Source: Tubiluchus corallicola (Eukaryota > Priapulida > Priapulimorpha > Priapulimorphida > Tubiluchidae). From it: DNA of 31,000 bases. Position 1 is the stretch's first letter; every line of letters starts with the position of its first letter. Location: the NCBI GenBank assembly GCA_030141605.1, contig JAQGDQ010000395.1, positions 1 through 31,000 on the forward strand, written 5' to 3'. Shown piece after piece: positions 19,329 to 29,581 of the stretch. The position numbers and the translations under genes are program-made. The notes under the pieces were generated by a model, which saw only the letters and a list, made by a program, of their open reading frames with translations, was not told the DNA's origin and ran no database searches.

Positions 19329-19943
19329 TTAAAGGAAAACCGGACCCAATCTTAAACTGTGAGTCAAAACAATCTACTCTTTAAAATATTGAAAGGAAAC
19401 ATACTATTTTTTTCCAAAAATGACTTATGTGAAAGAATTATTATCACACAAACACAATTTCGCGTCCGCGTCACTAGTTCTTCGCTGTTACTTGCATTTT
19501 GCTATTCGCTAGTTAGACAGGCGCTATCGTTTTTACTTCTTAAACGCTTTGCACAAAAACAGATGCTGTACCTCTCAGTTCAGTGGTATTCGTTTGCGTG
19601 ACGTTTGACAGATCCTGCCTGAGCACAGTGGTAAATTTGAAATTTGAATTTTTATCTTAAAACTTGCCTAGTTTTGGTACAACACACCGCATCTCTTACA
19701 GTAGCGCTGTATTTCAATTTCCGCTTTCGCAAACACGTGCAACACGCTCGTGGAATATTTTTGCTGTTTGCATGATAATTGTGCTCGATTGTGAAGTCAT
19801 CAAAAGCCCGCTGTTAATTAAGATTTTAATTTAATAATTAACTATCAGAAACGCTTTTCTAGTATTATTGGTGTTAAAATGAATACCTTTTACTGTTCTT
19901 CAAAATGGCGTAGTATCTGAAAAATCATCCTGTCTTCCTTTAA
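19329..19943 (+). mobile_element. T2-like MITE group A, copy A1
   Basis: Left end TTAAAGGAAAACCGGACCC and right end, read inverted, TTTAAAGGAAGACAGGATG; TTAA at 19329-19332 and 19940-19943. Aligns with A2 over its whole length. The plus-strand frame beginning MSQNNLLFKILK is found in both copies but is broken differently and has no transposase motif. Confidence 0.85.
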
Positions 19944-20380
19944 ACTTGATATCGGCTTGGTTTTGTTTTAAATTGTATAATTTACTAATCAGTTTTGTTT
20001 AGTAGTAACCTGAGAGTCTGACTGACTGCCTTTTTCATTTTTCTAATTATGCTTAGGACTAAAATTTTAGTTACAGAAACCAGTGATGTGCTAGTTTCCC
20101 ATTGTTGACTCGCTTAACGTTTTCAAATTTATGTTTTTTTTTTTGGTTTATTTCTGGAGTTTAACGTTAAATATTACGGTCGATTATGTTTGTTAAACTA
20201 CTTTGTTCCATTTACTGAGCCAATGTAAAATAATACGAGAATTATATTTATACTTAATTACAGCACATAGTGTCAGTACACGAAACACTACAATTTATTT
20301 AGAGCAAATTATTAATTCATTGTTAAGACAGCAGAACTTTTATTATAATAACTTTAATGTGCAAAATCTATCTATACAGC
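19944..20380. other. Unassigned sequence leading into the 80-bp array
   Basis: No gene recognised. A degenerate piece of the satellite (ACTTTAATGTGCAAA) appears at about 20350. Confidence 0.5.
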
Positions 20381-21500
20381 CAAATAAGCCTTCCCTTAAT
20401 GTGCAAAGTACTTCAATTCCATTATCTTTATTTTCAAACACTTAGCTATCTGTTACTGTATCAGTAAGCCTTCTCTTAATGTGCAAAGTAGTTCAATTCC
20501 ATTAACTTTATTTTCAAACACTTAGCTGTCTGTTACTGTATCAATTAGCCTTCTCTTAATGTGCAAAGTAGTTCAATTCCATTGACTTTATTTTCAAACA
20601 CTTAGCTGTCTGTTACTGTATCAATAAGCCTTCTCTTAATGTGCAAAGTAGTTCAATTCCTTTAACTTTATTTTCAAACACTTAGCTATCTGTTACTGTA
20701 TCAATTAGCCTTCACTTAATGTGCAAAGTAGTTCAATTTCATTGACTTTATTTTCAAACACTTAGCTATGTGTTACTGTATCAATTAGCCTTCTCTTAAT
20801 GTGCAAAGTAGTTCAATTCCATTGACTTTATTTTCAAACACTTAGCTGTCTGTTACTGTATCAATAAGCCTTCTCTTAATGTGCAAAGTAGTTCAATTCC
20901 ATTAACTTTATTTTCAAACACTTAGCTATCTGTTACTGTATCAATTAGCCTTCTCTTAATGTGCAAAGTAGTTCAATTCCATTGACTTTATTTTCAAACA
21001 CTTAGCTGTCTGTTACTGTATCAATAAGCCTTCTCTTAATGTGCAAAGTAGTTCAATTCCATTAACTTTATTTTCAAACACTTAGCTATCTGTTACTGTA
21101 TCAATTAGCCTTCACTTAATGTGCAGAGTAGTTCAATTCCATTGACTTTATTTTCAAACACTTAGCTATGTGTTACTGTATCAATTAGCCTTCACTTAAT
21201 GTGCAGAGTAGTTCAATTCCATTGACTTTATTTTCAAACACTTAGCTATGTGTTACTGTATCAATTAGCCTTCACTTAATGTGCAAAGTAGTTCAATTCC
21301 ATTGACTTTATTTTCAAACACTTAGCTGTCTGTTACTGTATCAATAAGCCTTCTCTTAATGTGCAAAGTAGTTCAATTCCATTAACTTTATTTTCAAACA
21401 CTTAGCTATCTGTTACTGTATCAGTAAGCCTTCTCTTAATGTGCAAAGTAGTTCAATTCCATTAACTTTATTTTCAGACACTTAGCTATCTGTTACTGTA
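20381..21500 (+). repeat. 80-bp satellite, 14 units in register
   Basis: Fourteen units of exactly 80 bp with no indels. The unit contains AGCCTTCTCTTAATGTGCAA, GTAGTTCAATTCCATT, AACTTTATTTTCAAACAC and TTAGCTATCTGTTACTGTA. Two linked variants alternate for much of the array: TCAATT with ATTGAC and TGTC, and TCAATA with ATTAAC and TATC. A third subtype (TTCACTTAAT, TATG) occurs in units starting 20701, 21101 and 21181. Confidence 0.97.
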
Positions 21501-21861
21501 TCTATTTTTTCTACATGTCTGTTTATTCATTACGTTTGCTTAATTATACATTATACGTAATTATACGTATTTATACATAATTAGTGCATAATTTTCTATA
21601 CTGTAGGTTCTGCCAATATAAACTGTTTATTGCTTGTATGTGTACCACTGAATATGGCAGCTGATTCCTGTCGGGACATGCTACTAAACAATTGTAAATT
21701 GAAGTTTGTTGTTTTATGAATAAATGCTTTGAAGTAGCTGTATATATTAACTTACTATTAATTCTTGTGATAGTTAATTTCTGCTAATTACTACACAAAA
21801 CTCCGATAAAGTCTCACCTGGAAACATTGTCAGATCTAATCTTATCTACAGCTAGTCTTAC
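21501..21861. other. Unassigned AT-rich sequence
   Basis: No repeat recognised. On the minus strand this is the intron after the exon at 21862-22031; a second good donor (CCAG|GTGAGAC) is seen at about 21820. Confidence 0.45.
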
Positions 21862-22031
21862 CTTTTGTGTTGTTTATGGCTTCGTATAATCCAGCAGCAA
21901 ACTTGATTGAAAAAATAAATGTAGCGTATGACAAAATCTGTCGTTTTCTTCCCAGCATCGCGTTATTAATGATTGTCAAATCCCCAGGATTACTTATGTA
22001 TTTCACTTTTTGCGCATGCGCGTTGCTTCCT
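21862..22031 (-). CDS. Internal exon of an unidentified gene
   Basis: On the minus strand a pyrimidine-rich acceptor (ATTTCTCTATTTCAATTAG) precedes a 170-base open stretch ending AAAAG|GTAAGA, a near-perfect donor. It takes one base to finish a codon, codes 56 residues and leaves one base (entry phase 2, exit phase 1). The peptide includes KVKYISNPGDLTIINNAMLG, a basic GRKRQ and FSIKFAAGLYEAINNTK. I do not recognise the family with confidence; the last part looks like an amphipathic helix and could precede a Cache fold such as the one at 2009-2185 on the same strand. A possible 26-base exon (22077-22102) upstream has consensus sites at both ends and joins in frame, but the intron between them would be only 45 bases, so I leave it as an option. 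Confidence 0.5.
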
Positions 22032-22313
22032 CTAATTGAAATAGAGAAATGACATAGAATCGTTAATTGCACTTACCTAGCATGTATTAATTTTGCTGGT
22101 ATCTGTATTGATACAAGTAAATATATATGTGAAAGCCATGTGTAAAGTTGTAGATCACTCACATTGTAGAACAAGAATAAAAAACTATACTGCATATTTG
22201 CACGGAAAAGTGTTTATAAACTAGAGACACATGAGTAGAATGACTGCTGCACTGAACACTGTGAATGAGGGTGTCCTGTACTGAACACTGAGAGTTAGAC
22301 AGTGACTAGAAAG

Positions 22314-22682
<369 letters not shown>

Positions 22683-23003
22683 ACTTTTGACCAGACTCAT
22701 CTACCTTTGGTGCATGGTGATTGCAATGCAATTGTTCATTCTTAATGTTTTCTACTAAAATCGTTTGCGTAACGTATGCCTGTATGAATCACGTGTTTTT
22801 TGCACTTTTCACATCAAATGTAAGAACAAGTAGCTAAAATAGGTGAAAGCTGGTGGAAGGAGTGAATTATGATATTGATACATGAAATGAAGACAATACA
22901 TGTTCATATATTTCTTTCACTTTAAGAGTTTTAACAGACAAGTAAATTATATTTGTGGCATGGTCATACCTTTCACTATATATTAGTTTCAGAATTTTGT
23001 AAA
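22683..23003. other. Unassigned non-coding sequence
   Basis: No gene or repeat recognised. Confidence 0.5.
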
Positions 23004-23159
23004 CGGCAGCCTGCAGAGATGAGAGTAAGTTAACAGAGCTGTCTCCTGCTGGCACGTACGTGTGAAGAAAGCGTGAAGCCAGATAATGATATCATAACTA
23101 AATCACCTACTTACGTTGCGTTATAATGGCGTTATCTCGTCTCCGTCCACCTACCTACA
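23004..23159. repeat. Flank duplicated with MITE A2
   Basis: Partner of 19175-19328 at roughly 85-90% identity by eye. The unit made of this flank plus the MITE was therefore copied as one piece. Confidence 0.8.
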
Positions 23160-23787
23160 TTAAAGGAAAACCGGACCCAATCTTAAACTGTGAGTCAAAA
23201 CAATCTACTCTTTAAAATATTGAAAAAAACATACTATTTTTCAAAAATGACTCACGTTAAAGAATTACTACCACACAAACACAATTTCGCATTCCGTGCT
23301 ACTAGTTCTTCGCTGTTAAACGCATTTCGCCATTTGCTAGTTAGACAGGCAGTAGCACCTGTATTTCGGAAACGTGTTGCACAAAAGCAGATGCTGTACC
23401 TCTCAGTTCAGATGTGTTAGTTTGTGACGAACTACACACGTTCGACAGCTCATGCGTGAACACAGCGCTAAATTTGAAATTCAATTTTCATCCTAAAACT
23501 TGCCTAGTTTTAGAACAACATACTGAATTTTTTAATGTAGCACTGTAGTTCAATTTTCACTTTCGCAGATACGTGCAACGCGCTCCTGGAATATTTTTCC
23601 TATAGAAAATTATGTTAGTTTGTGATGTCATCAATAGTTGGCCTCGCCGGCCGTTAATTAAGTTCTTAATCTATTATTTAATTATCAGAAACGCTTTCAC
23701 AGTATATATTAATCGTGTTAAAATCTATAATTTTTATCGGACTTGAAAATGGGGCAGTATACGAAAAATCATCCTGTCTTCCTTTAA
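23160..23787 (+). mobile_element. T2-like MITE group A, copy A2
   Basis: Ends TTAAAGGAAAACCGGACCC and, read inverted, TTTAAAGGAAGACAGGATG; TTAA at 23160-23163 and 23784-23787. Aligns with A1 throughout, and its right half with A3 at 2828-3127. Confidence 0.85.
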
Positions 23788-23996
23788 AAGCTCCTACGTC
23801 TGAAAGTGAAAAGCCTGTCTTTGAAACTAAAATGGACCCGAAACAGAGGCAAAAGTCAGAAAATGAACACAAAACTTACTACTGAATATGTTTTGACAAC
23901 AAATGTTAGTATTTTATGCATAAATATTCTCTCTGTTAGACTAAAATTAAAATTTAGACGTTCGTGAATTGTTTTTGGAAATGTTTTTGTTTGCAG
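23788..23996. other. Sequence between MITE A2 and the cyclase exon
   Basis: Contains a short plus-strand frame (23790-23884) with a protein-like hydrophilic peptide (SESEKPVFETKMDPKQRQ), ending at a stop. It could be an exon entered through the pyrimidine-rich MITE end, but no family is recognised. Confidence 0.3.
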
Positions 23997-24110
23997 GGAA
24001 AAGGTATTATGCAAACGTATTGGCTCACGTTTGGTCTAGGTCAACCGAAATCAAGTAAAATTTCTTTAGGGGTGACGATGAAAGTACCAATTTCAAATAC
24101 GTACTTGTAA
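23997..24110 (+). CDS. Guanylyl cyclase C-terminal exon
   Basis: A strong acceptor (TTTTTGTTTGCAG, ending 23996) is followed directly by an open frame of 37 codons and TAA at 24108-24110. It begins GKGIMQTYWLTFG, which fits the end of the class III cyclase catalytic domain of animal guanylyl cyclases (GKG.M.TYWL, the last strand of the domain), followed by a 25-residue tail. Entry is in phase 0 just before GKG. Guanylyl cyclases make cGMP from GTP; the active-site residues lie in earlier exons, none of which I could find in this window. It may be the 3' exon of a gene with very large introns or a stranded fragment. The motif is short but the acceptor, frame and stop agree. AATAAA at about 24525, inside a LINE-like tail, is a possible polyadenylation signal. 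Confidence 0.6.
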   Translation, partial: GKGIMQTYWLTFGLGQPKSSKISLGVTMKVPISNTYL

Positions 24111-24409
24111 TATGTGGACTACAACAGCGTAGTTGTCTTACAGTAACGAGTAGTGTGCCTATCATGTTTCAGTGTGACTGATTATGAATATTTAATGGCT
24201 GACGATGTTCTTGTCTGTGCCGTAAGTTGATGCTCGTTGTTACTTGAGAGTAACCGGGTTACCACCACACCAGTACGCCAACATACACACTAATTTAGAA
24301 TTTATATATCAGCGGCCATATTAATTAAATCATAGTTATTTTCCCATTTTTTGTGCACAGTTGTAAATATGTTTGATTTTATTCGTTGTTACTTTCCATT
24401 ACTGCACAG
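24111..24409. other. Unassigned, probably 3' UTR of the cyclase exon
   Basis: No motifs recognised. The UTR reading is inferred only from position. Confidence 0.3.
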
Positions 24410-24540
24410 TAGTTTAGATTGCGCTGACGCATTTGCCTTTAGCAGTGTAAGTTTTTATTAGCTAACACTGATTGATCATCTCTGTAAAGTTTTTATAAGT
24501 GATTCTCAATGTATTTTAACGGCAAATAAAGATTATTATA
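24410..24540 (+). mobile_element. 3' end of a LINE-like element, second copy
   Basis: Shares TTTAGATTGCGCTGACGC, CATTTGCCT, CACTGATTGA, GATTCTCAAT and the tail GGCAAATAAAGATTATTA with 3155-3262. Both start abruptly, as in 5'-truncated LINE copies. Confidence 0.55.
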
Positions 24541-24878
24541 TATATGAAACACTATGTTAACATTTTCAACACCATATGTGAAAATTTACTTGTTGGAAAT
24601 TATAATTGTAATTATAATGGTCTTATGTAATAAAATTTGTTTAATTCTAGGGTTTAGTATAGCCTTCGTGACATTATGGTGTGACAAAACTACTAAAACG
24701 TTAAAAATCAAGTAGTGTAAGAATTTGAGTAATTGAATCTTCGAATTTCTAATTAGATCGAGTAGTGAGCAATTTGTGTGAAGAACAGATTTTAGCTAAA
24801 AATGAACTAGCCCATTAAGCATTTCGCCATGACAGGCAAACAGCTAGTTCTAGAACTACGCATTGCCAACAGTTGATG
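24541..24878. other. Unassigned AT-rich sequence
   Basis: No gene or repeat recognised. Confidence 0.5.
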
Positions 24879-25359
24879 TTAAAGCAAAACCGGATGATTG
24901 TGTAAACATTAGTTCAAAATAAAGAATGCTATAAAATACTGAAAACTACAATAGCTTATTTTAAATCAAAGCTTAGATTAAATAATAATTGCCTCGCATA
25001 CTCAAATTTTGTTAAAGTTTCAAAACTACCCGCGGCTCAGTGATTCTTCTAAGATTGGCAGCGGCGCCTTTGATGTAGAGCCTATTTTTCGTGACATCAC
25101 ACGTTTAAGCAGTACTGTAAAACTTATGCAAATGTGCTTGATTGCGCAAGGGAAGATGCCTGCCATTGCACAAACTGTGGTTAGTTTCTGACGTAAGCAA
25201 TAGCTGTGTTCGGTTGCCGTTAATTAACTTTCTAAGCTAATTATTCAAATATAAGGAACAATTACTAATTTTTATAGAAAAGGAATTGTATATATTGTAT
25301 ATTTTGGACAGTAAATTAAAATGAGATTGAGTCTAAACAATCATCCTGTCTTCCTTTAA
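24879..25359 (+). mobile_element. T2-like MITE group B, copy B2
   Basis: The best preserved group B ends: left TTAAAGCAAAACCGGATGAT, right read inverted TTTAAAGGAAGACAGGATGA, similar over about 30 bp. TTAA lies at 24879-24882 and 25356-25359. Compared with B1 it lacks about 95 bp between GCGCCTTT and GATGTAGAGCC, so it has lost the TGACGTCA. Confidence 0.85.
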
Positions 25360-25740
25360 AGGAAAAAACAAGCACCTAAACCCAACACGTTGAGTTTATT
25401 TTACTGTTGTCACTTAAACTTAGAAAAATATATCAAAGAAATTTGCAAACAACTGCCTATAGTGCATAAATTTACGATATACTTCCTTTGAGTAGAAATT
25501 TTTAGGTGTGGTGGTTGCCGCCATTCACTTGAAAATCGCGACGTAACTGCGAAACTTCCTTTTGGTAAGCGTGTCGTGGCTTTCCGTAAACGCGCGCTGC
25601 TTAAATTTTTTAAACCTTCTGCACTTAACAAATGTTCACACAAAATTTTTCTCTTTCTTTTTTTTGTAAAATCTTATTATACTTTTGGTGAGGATTGACA
25701 GTGCGCTACTTTTCTTCTCGACGAATGACGTCATTGGTGG
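25356..25740 (-). mobile_element. T2-like MITE group D, copy D2, joined to B2
   Basis: Starts TTTAAAGGAAAAAACAAG and runs as the reverse complement of D1 (TTTATTTTACTGTT, CACTTAAACT, the GTGGCTTTCCGTAA block, ATTGACAGTGCG) to TGACGTCA at 25726-25733, after which homology is lost. The single TTAA at 25356-25359 serves as the right end of B2 and the left end of D2. Confidence 0.75.
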
Positions 25741-26165
25741 TGTTGATTGTAAATGATTCATCGTTCATTTTATTGTTACTGATGTTATAGAAATTGTTAA
25801 CTTTTTTGCATTAATGTGTATAACGTGTATTATAGCTATTATGTAGGTTTATTGTTATCACTTATGAAAGCCGTTGAAAAATGCGTTACAAATGAAAAAA
25901 AAACCAGTTTTTGTTTAAGCGTTTTGCCGGACCCAACTCGCGATTTTTTCGAAATTTTGACCAAACAGTCTGCAGAAACAACGCTTTAGCGTCGCCTGGT
26001 GGGACTCTCGGAAGGAGATATGTAGCTCTTTAGAAATGGGAAGAACAGGGCTACACGACGATGTGGGCTATATTTTAGGACAGGTCCACCAAGAGGAGTA
26101 CCGACGAGTTAATTAGATGTTCAATTTTTGGCAATTTTCGCTTGGAAAACTGCTGACGCAAAGCC
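25741..26165. other. Unassigned non-coding sequence
   Basis: No gene recognised. 25970-26105 is less AT-rich and has short open frames without recognisable motifs. Confidence 0.4.
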
Positions 26166-26516
26166 ATTGTTCTGACGTTTATTAATTTTATATATCCACA
26201 ATGATCATTACAGCATTGTACATAAAAGTATTTATTAACATATTTATTATTATGTGCACAACATGCCAAGCCGCAAATGAACCGTGGGGTACTCAAGAAG
26301 TAGTTACTTGTTCAGAGCACCCCAAATGAATGTGGACTGAGTGTAATAGAAAAGAGCAGTAAAGGAGTAGAAGGAAAGGTTAATAGAGAATAGAAAGAAG
26401 GAGAAAGATGTGGTGGTATCTGTATGAGTAACATGAACTATAGAAATGTAAAAATTGACACAGCCAGCAACACAATGGATTCCGACAGGAACAGCAGTGT
26501 AATTAATCAAATTGAT

Positions 26517-27146
26517 TTATTCTGTATAAATAGAAAAGATTTCATTTTTAAAATTTCTTTTAAAGTTATTTATAGATAAAGAATTTTTTATGTATTCGTT
26601 TATGTTATTCCAAAGTCAAGGGCCAGTGTTAGTGATGAAGTGCCTTGCCGCGTCAGTCCTGCAATACTAAATACGAAATTCATTAAATCTTGTTGAGTCT
26701 TACATTAATAGATAATGGGTTTAAAAAGAAAGCGGGGTGAAGTTTGTTTGGTTTTGTAGATGAACACAGCGGTATTCAGGTTTATTAGATCATTTAGCAC
26801 TAGGATAGAATAGTTTTTAAAGAGATTAAGACCTACATGTTCACGCTTGTTCAAATTACCTATCAATCTTATAAATTTACGTTGTAGAGAGTTTAGTTTA
26901 ACTAGAGTTGAAGGGTAGGTGTGCCCCCAAAGTATATTACAGTAGGTCAAGTATGGCAGTACTAGACAATTATAAAGAGTGATTAGGTGTTCTTTTGTAA
27001 AACAATGTTTAACTCGACGGATTAAGCCGATGTTTTTAGCAACTTTAGAATGAATCATGTTTACGTGTGGTTTCCAATCTAGGTGTTCATTTAACATAAC
27101 CCCTAAGAACTTCATTTCGCTTACTTGTTCTACAGCATTACCATCA
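26517..27146 (-). pseudogene. LINE ORF2 C-terminal part, frameshifted
   Basis: Following a one-base shift at a run of five T (27148-27152 on the plus strand), the frame runs through KFLGVMLNEHLDWKPH and TLYNCLVLPYLTYCNILWGH, the thumb region of LINE RTs, to a stop at about 26705. Similarity resumes in another frame (FITNTGP, a stop, LWNNINEYIKNS) and ends at a TAA at 26517-26519. At least three disabling changes are visible in this part. Confidence 0.85.
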
Positions 27147-27222
27147 ATTTTTGTAATACTGTTCTTATAGGTTTGTTACGAGCTCTGAATAAAATGTATT
27201 TAGTTTTAGTTGAGTTTAGTGC

Positions 27223-28038
27223 TTATTTATTGATTTTAAACCAGGCTGTAATTTTACTGAGTTCACTATTAATAATATTAGTGTTAAGTAACTTGCTGCT
27301 GATCTTGAAAAAAATACTTGTGTCATCAGCAAATTGGAAGACCTTTCCATTGTCAGTAATACAGTTTTGTAAGTCATTAATGTATATTAAAAACGACAGA
27401 GGTCTCAAAATAGATCCCTGGGGTACTCCGTGTGTGACTATTGCTTCGTTGAAAAGAACATTGTTACATTTGACTGATTGAGTTCGGTCCTTGAGGTAAT
27501 TAGCAAACCATGAGTATGCGACCCTTCTAATGCCATAGTGGAATAACTTATCTAACAGAATAGCATGATTAACTGTATCAAAGGTCTTAGAGAGATCACA
27601 AAGAATGCCAATGGCAACAGCGTTTTGTTCTAATGAATTAATTACGTTGTTCATTATATTTATTAGGGCTAGCTGTGTAGAACTACCCTTTCTGAAGCCA
27701 TACTTATGATTATAAAGTACATTATGTATGGTCAAGTAGTCTAATAATCTTTTATGGACTATTTTTTCTAATATTTTAGAGAAAAAAGGTATTAATAATA
27801 TAGGTCTATAGTTATTAATATCTAAGGAGTCTTTAGCCTTAAACACAGGAATAATTACTGATTTTTTAAGTTGATAAGGTAATTTTCCTGTTGTTAATGA
27901 GCAATTGATTATATGCGTTAAAGGAGCAGCTAAGTTATCAATTAAATCAATTATGACTTTGGGGAGAAAGTTGTCAAAGCCTGCCCCTTTATTACGGTTG
28001 AAATATTTACATATACATTTCAATTTATTTATAGTCAT
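27223..28038 (-). pseudogene. LINE reverse transcriptase domain, broken
   Basis: 271 codons with the RT motifs in order: NNYRPILLIPFFSKILEK (residues about 75-92), GFRKGSSTQLAL (114-125), CDLSKTFDTVNH (147-158, motif A with its Asp), HGVPQGSILRPL (203-214, motif B, where Arg replaces the usual Gly) and FADDT (236-240, motif C, both Asp present). The frame ends at TAA (27223-27225) within WFKINK, where related elements read on into the thumb. The catalytic residues survive but the ORF cannot make a full protein because of this stop, the frameshift near 27150 and the missing 5' part. Confidence 0.9.
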
Positions 28039-28040
28039 CC

Positions 28041-28696
28041 ATTATACTCTGCCTAGAACCTTATAACTTTAATTCAGTAAAAGCTGCTGGCTTTGCGTCA
28101 TAAAGGAGGACTATGGAAGATGTTCGCGCTTTGTTGATCATAAGTGTACTTGTACGCAAAATCTTTTGCGGGGCCTTTGCTAGAACTAAAATATTTTCTC
28201 CGGGTACACTTTTTTATGCAACAACGTCACACAAGTTTTGTTTACCAAGTTCTAATGATTTTTTTTCATTTTATTCGTGGATCAGAATAGCCTGATTGAG
28301 GATACAGTTAAGAAAAAAACGTGTGTCGCTTATTGTACCGAGTAGGCGATTGTAGTATTATGTGACCCATTTAATTGTCAGTCCACTACACTAAAGTACT
28401 GAATTAGCGTATGCTGCCATCTACAGTCGTTGTTTTACTCTAATTGTACACAGTTTGTCAGAGATTGATTTGTCATTAATTTTGATTCTAGATATTGTTT
28501 CCTTTTGCTTTTATTCATTAATCAGAGTAATTAAATTGTTAATTTCATGCTTTAATTCTGGTTCTAACTCTCTTAATCAAGTTTAAATAGAAAAAAATTA
28601 TAACACAGCTTTCTGTAAACCAATAATCTTTATTCTGCTATCAAAAAAGTCAAGCACACTTTGATTTTGGTATAACTAGTAGTCTGTAGAGTATAG
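28041..28696. other. Unassigned AT-rich sequence
   Basis: An ATG frame of 60 codons (28113-28295) starts with a partly hydrophobic stretch (MEDVRALLIISVLV) but has no other support. No repeat recognised. Confidence 0.35.
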
Positions 28697-28927
28697 GTGA
28701 CCTTTCCATTTATGGTCTGTATTCATGAATGTGATGTACCTTCCAAAAGGAACTTGAATCTCTGGTCATGTGATTACAGCGCTATTCTCTCAGGCATGCA
28801 AGTTTCAGTTGATCTAGAGACAGCAATGTTAAAGTATACAAAATTTCTACAGTATCATCGCGCTAACTTTTATGACTGTTTGTTCAATTTTGTTACTGAC
28901 GTGAACATTGTATACGTTTTACAATAA
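28697..28927 (+). CDS. Anonymous 76-codon frame, possible exon
   Basis: Opens right after TATAG (a weak acceptor; there is no ATG at the start) and ends with TAA. The peptide has four cysteines (VCIHECD, WSCDY, YDCLF) and a reasonable amino-acid mix. No family is recognised, and a frame of this length could occur by chance in AT-rich DNA. It lies 0.65 kb upstream of the secreted-protein gene, but I see no convincing similarity to it. Confidence 0.2.
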   Translation: MTFPFMVCIHECDVPSKRNLNLWSCDYSAILSGMQVSVDLETAMLKYTKFLQYHRANFYDCLFNFVTDVNIVYVLQ

Positions 28928-29068
28928 GAATGATTGCAAATTTCTGCATCGTGCATTAAACCTGTGAAAGTTATTGAAAATGAAAGTAGTCTCCGTATGT
29001 TGATTCCGTGTTTCAATCTAACGTATTAGTAACTGAAAAAGTATCTATACAAATTCTTACAAATTCTC

Positions 29069-29104
29069 ACACTTACCTCGCACTGAGTAGTGCGAGGTGA
29101 GTGT
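29069..29104. repeat. Hairpin-forming inverted repeat
   Basis: ACACTTACCTCGCACT and AGTGCGAGGTGAGTGT pair at 15 of 16 positions around a 4-base loop (GAGT). Confidence 0.85.
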
Positions 29105-29293
29105 ACGACCATACGGTCATTAACACACTAACCTTACTTAAATGAAAAAATGATTATAGTTATGCATGTTTCTGCACATAACTTAATGTAAATAAGGATG
29201 AAGTAAATGATGTAATAATTTGAGTAGAGCGAGGTGAGTGTAAGACCATACTAAAGTCATTAACAAACTCACCTACTTAAATGAAAAAATGAT
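29085..29293. repeat. Direct duplication of about 70 bp
   Basis: 29085-29155 and 29221-29293 share GCGAGGTGAGTGTA, GACCATA, GTCATTAACA and ACTTAAATGAAAAAATGATT. The left copy includes one arm of the hairpin. Confidence 0.85.
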
Positions 29294-29354
29294 TACCCTT
29301 GGTAGAATCTTTGGGGGACATGATCAGAATAACTTTTAACTGTGCAAGTAGTTC

Positions 29355-29493
29355 AGAACAATTCCACCCGAGGGCATTTGCCTCGTGACATTACCGCATG
29401 ACAAAACATCCTTCAGACCTGGCCGTTTAATAGAAGAATAATTCCACGCGAGGGCATTTGGCTCCTGACTACCGCTTGGCAAAACATCCTTAC
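29355..29493. repeat. 80-bp-spaced duplication upstream of a gene start
   Basis: 29355-29414 and 29434-29493 share AATTCCAC, CGAGGGCATTTG, CTC, TGAC, TACCGC and CAAAACATCCTT. They lie 90-230 bases before the ATG at 29582 and so may be promoter elements, which is an inference from position. Confidence 0.8.
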
Positions 29494-29581
29494 CAATAGC
29501 GTGACTTCTGCTGCGTGGTAATTTTCCTTTTTTGTCCGTAGAATCGGCTACGTTTAGGACACCATTCGTAAAACAGTCAAC

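Larger units (their letters stand above)
26166..28040 (-). mobile_element. 5'-truncated LINE (Jockey/CR1-like)
   Basis: The minus strand carries the reverse transcriptase part of ORF2, the C-terminal part and about 350 bp of 3' UTR (26166-26516), which ends in an AT-rich ATAAAATTAATAAACG segment. Upstream of 28040 the coding similarity stops abruptly, fitting 5' truncation. The endonuclease domain and ORF1 are missing. The clade is judged only from RT motif style. The 5' and 3' limits are approximate, as no target duplication was identified. Confidence 0.85.

Noticed and set aside
23790-23884. Hydrophilic frame before the cyclase exon
   Set aside because: Short, with no recognised family and no clear donor; noted only as a possibility.
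27125-27481. 118-codon plus-strand frame
   Set aside because: It is antisense to the LINE reverse transcriptase, which has clear motifs.
26150-28100. 12-bp inverted repeat (TGACGCAAAGCC) on either side of the LINE
   Set aside because: LINEs make direct duplications; a 12-bp inverted match at these distances may be chance.
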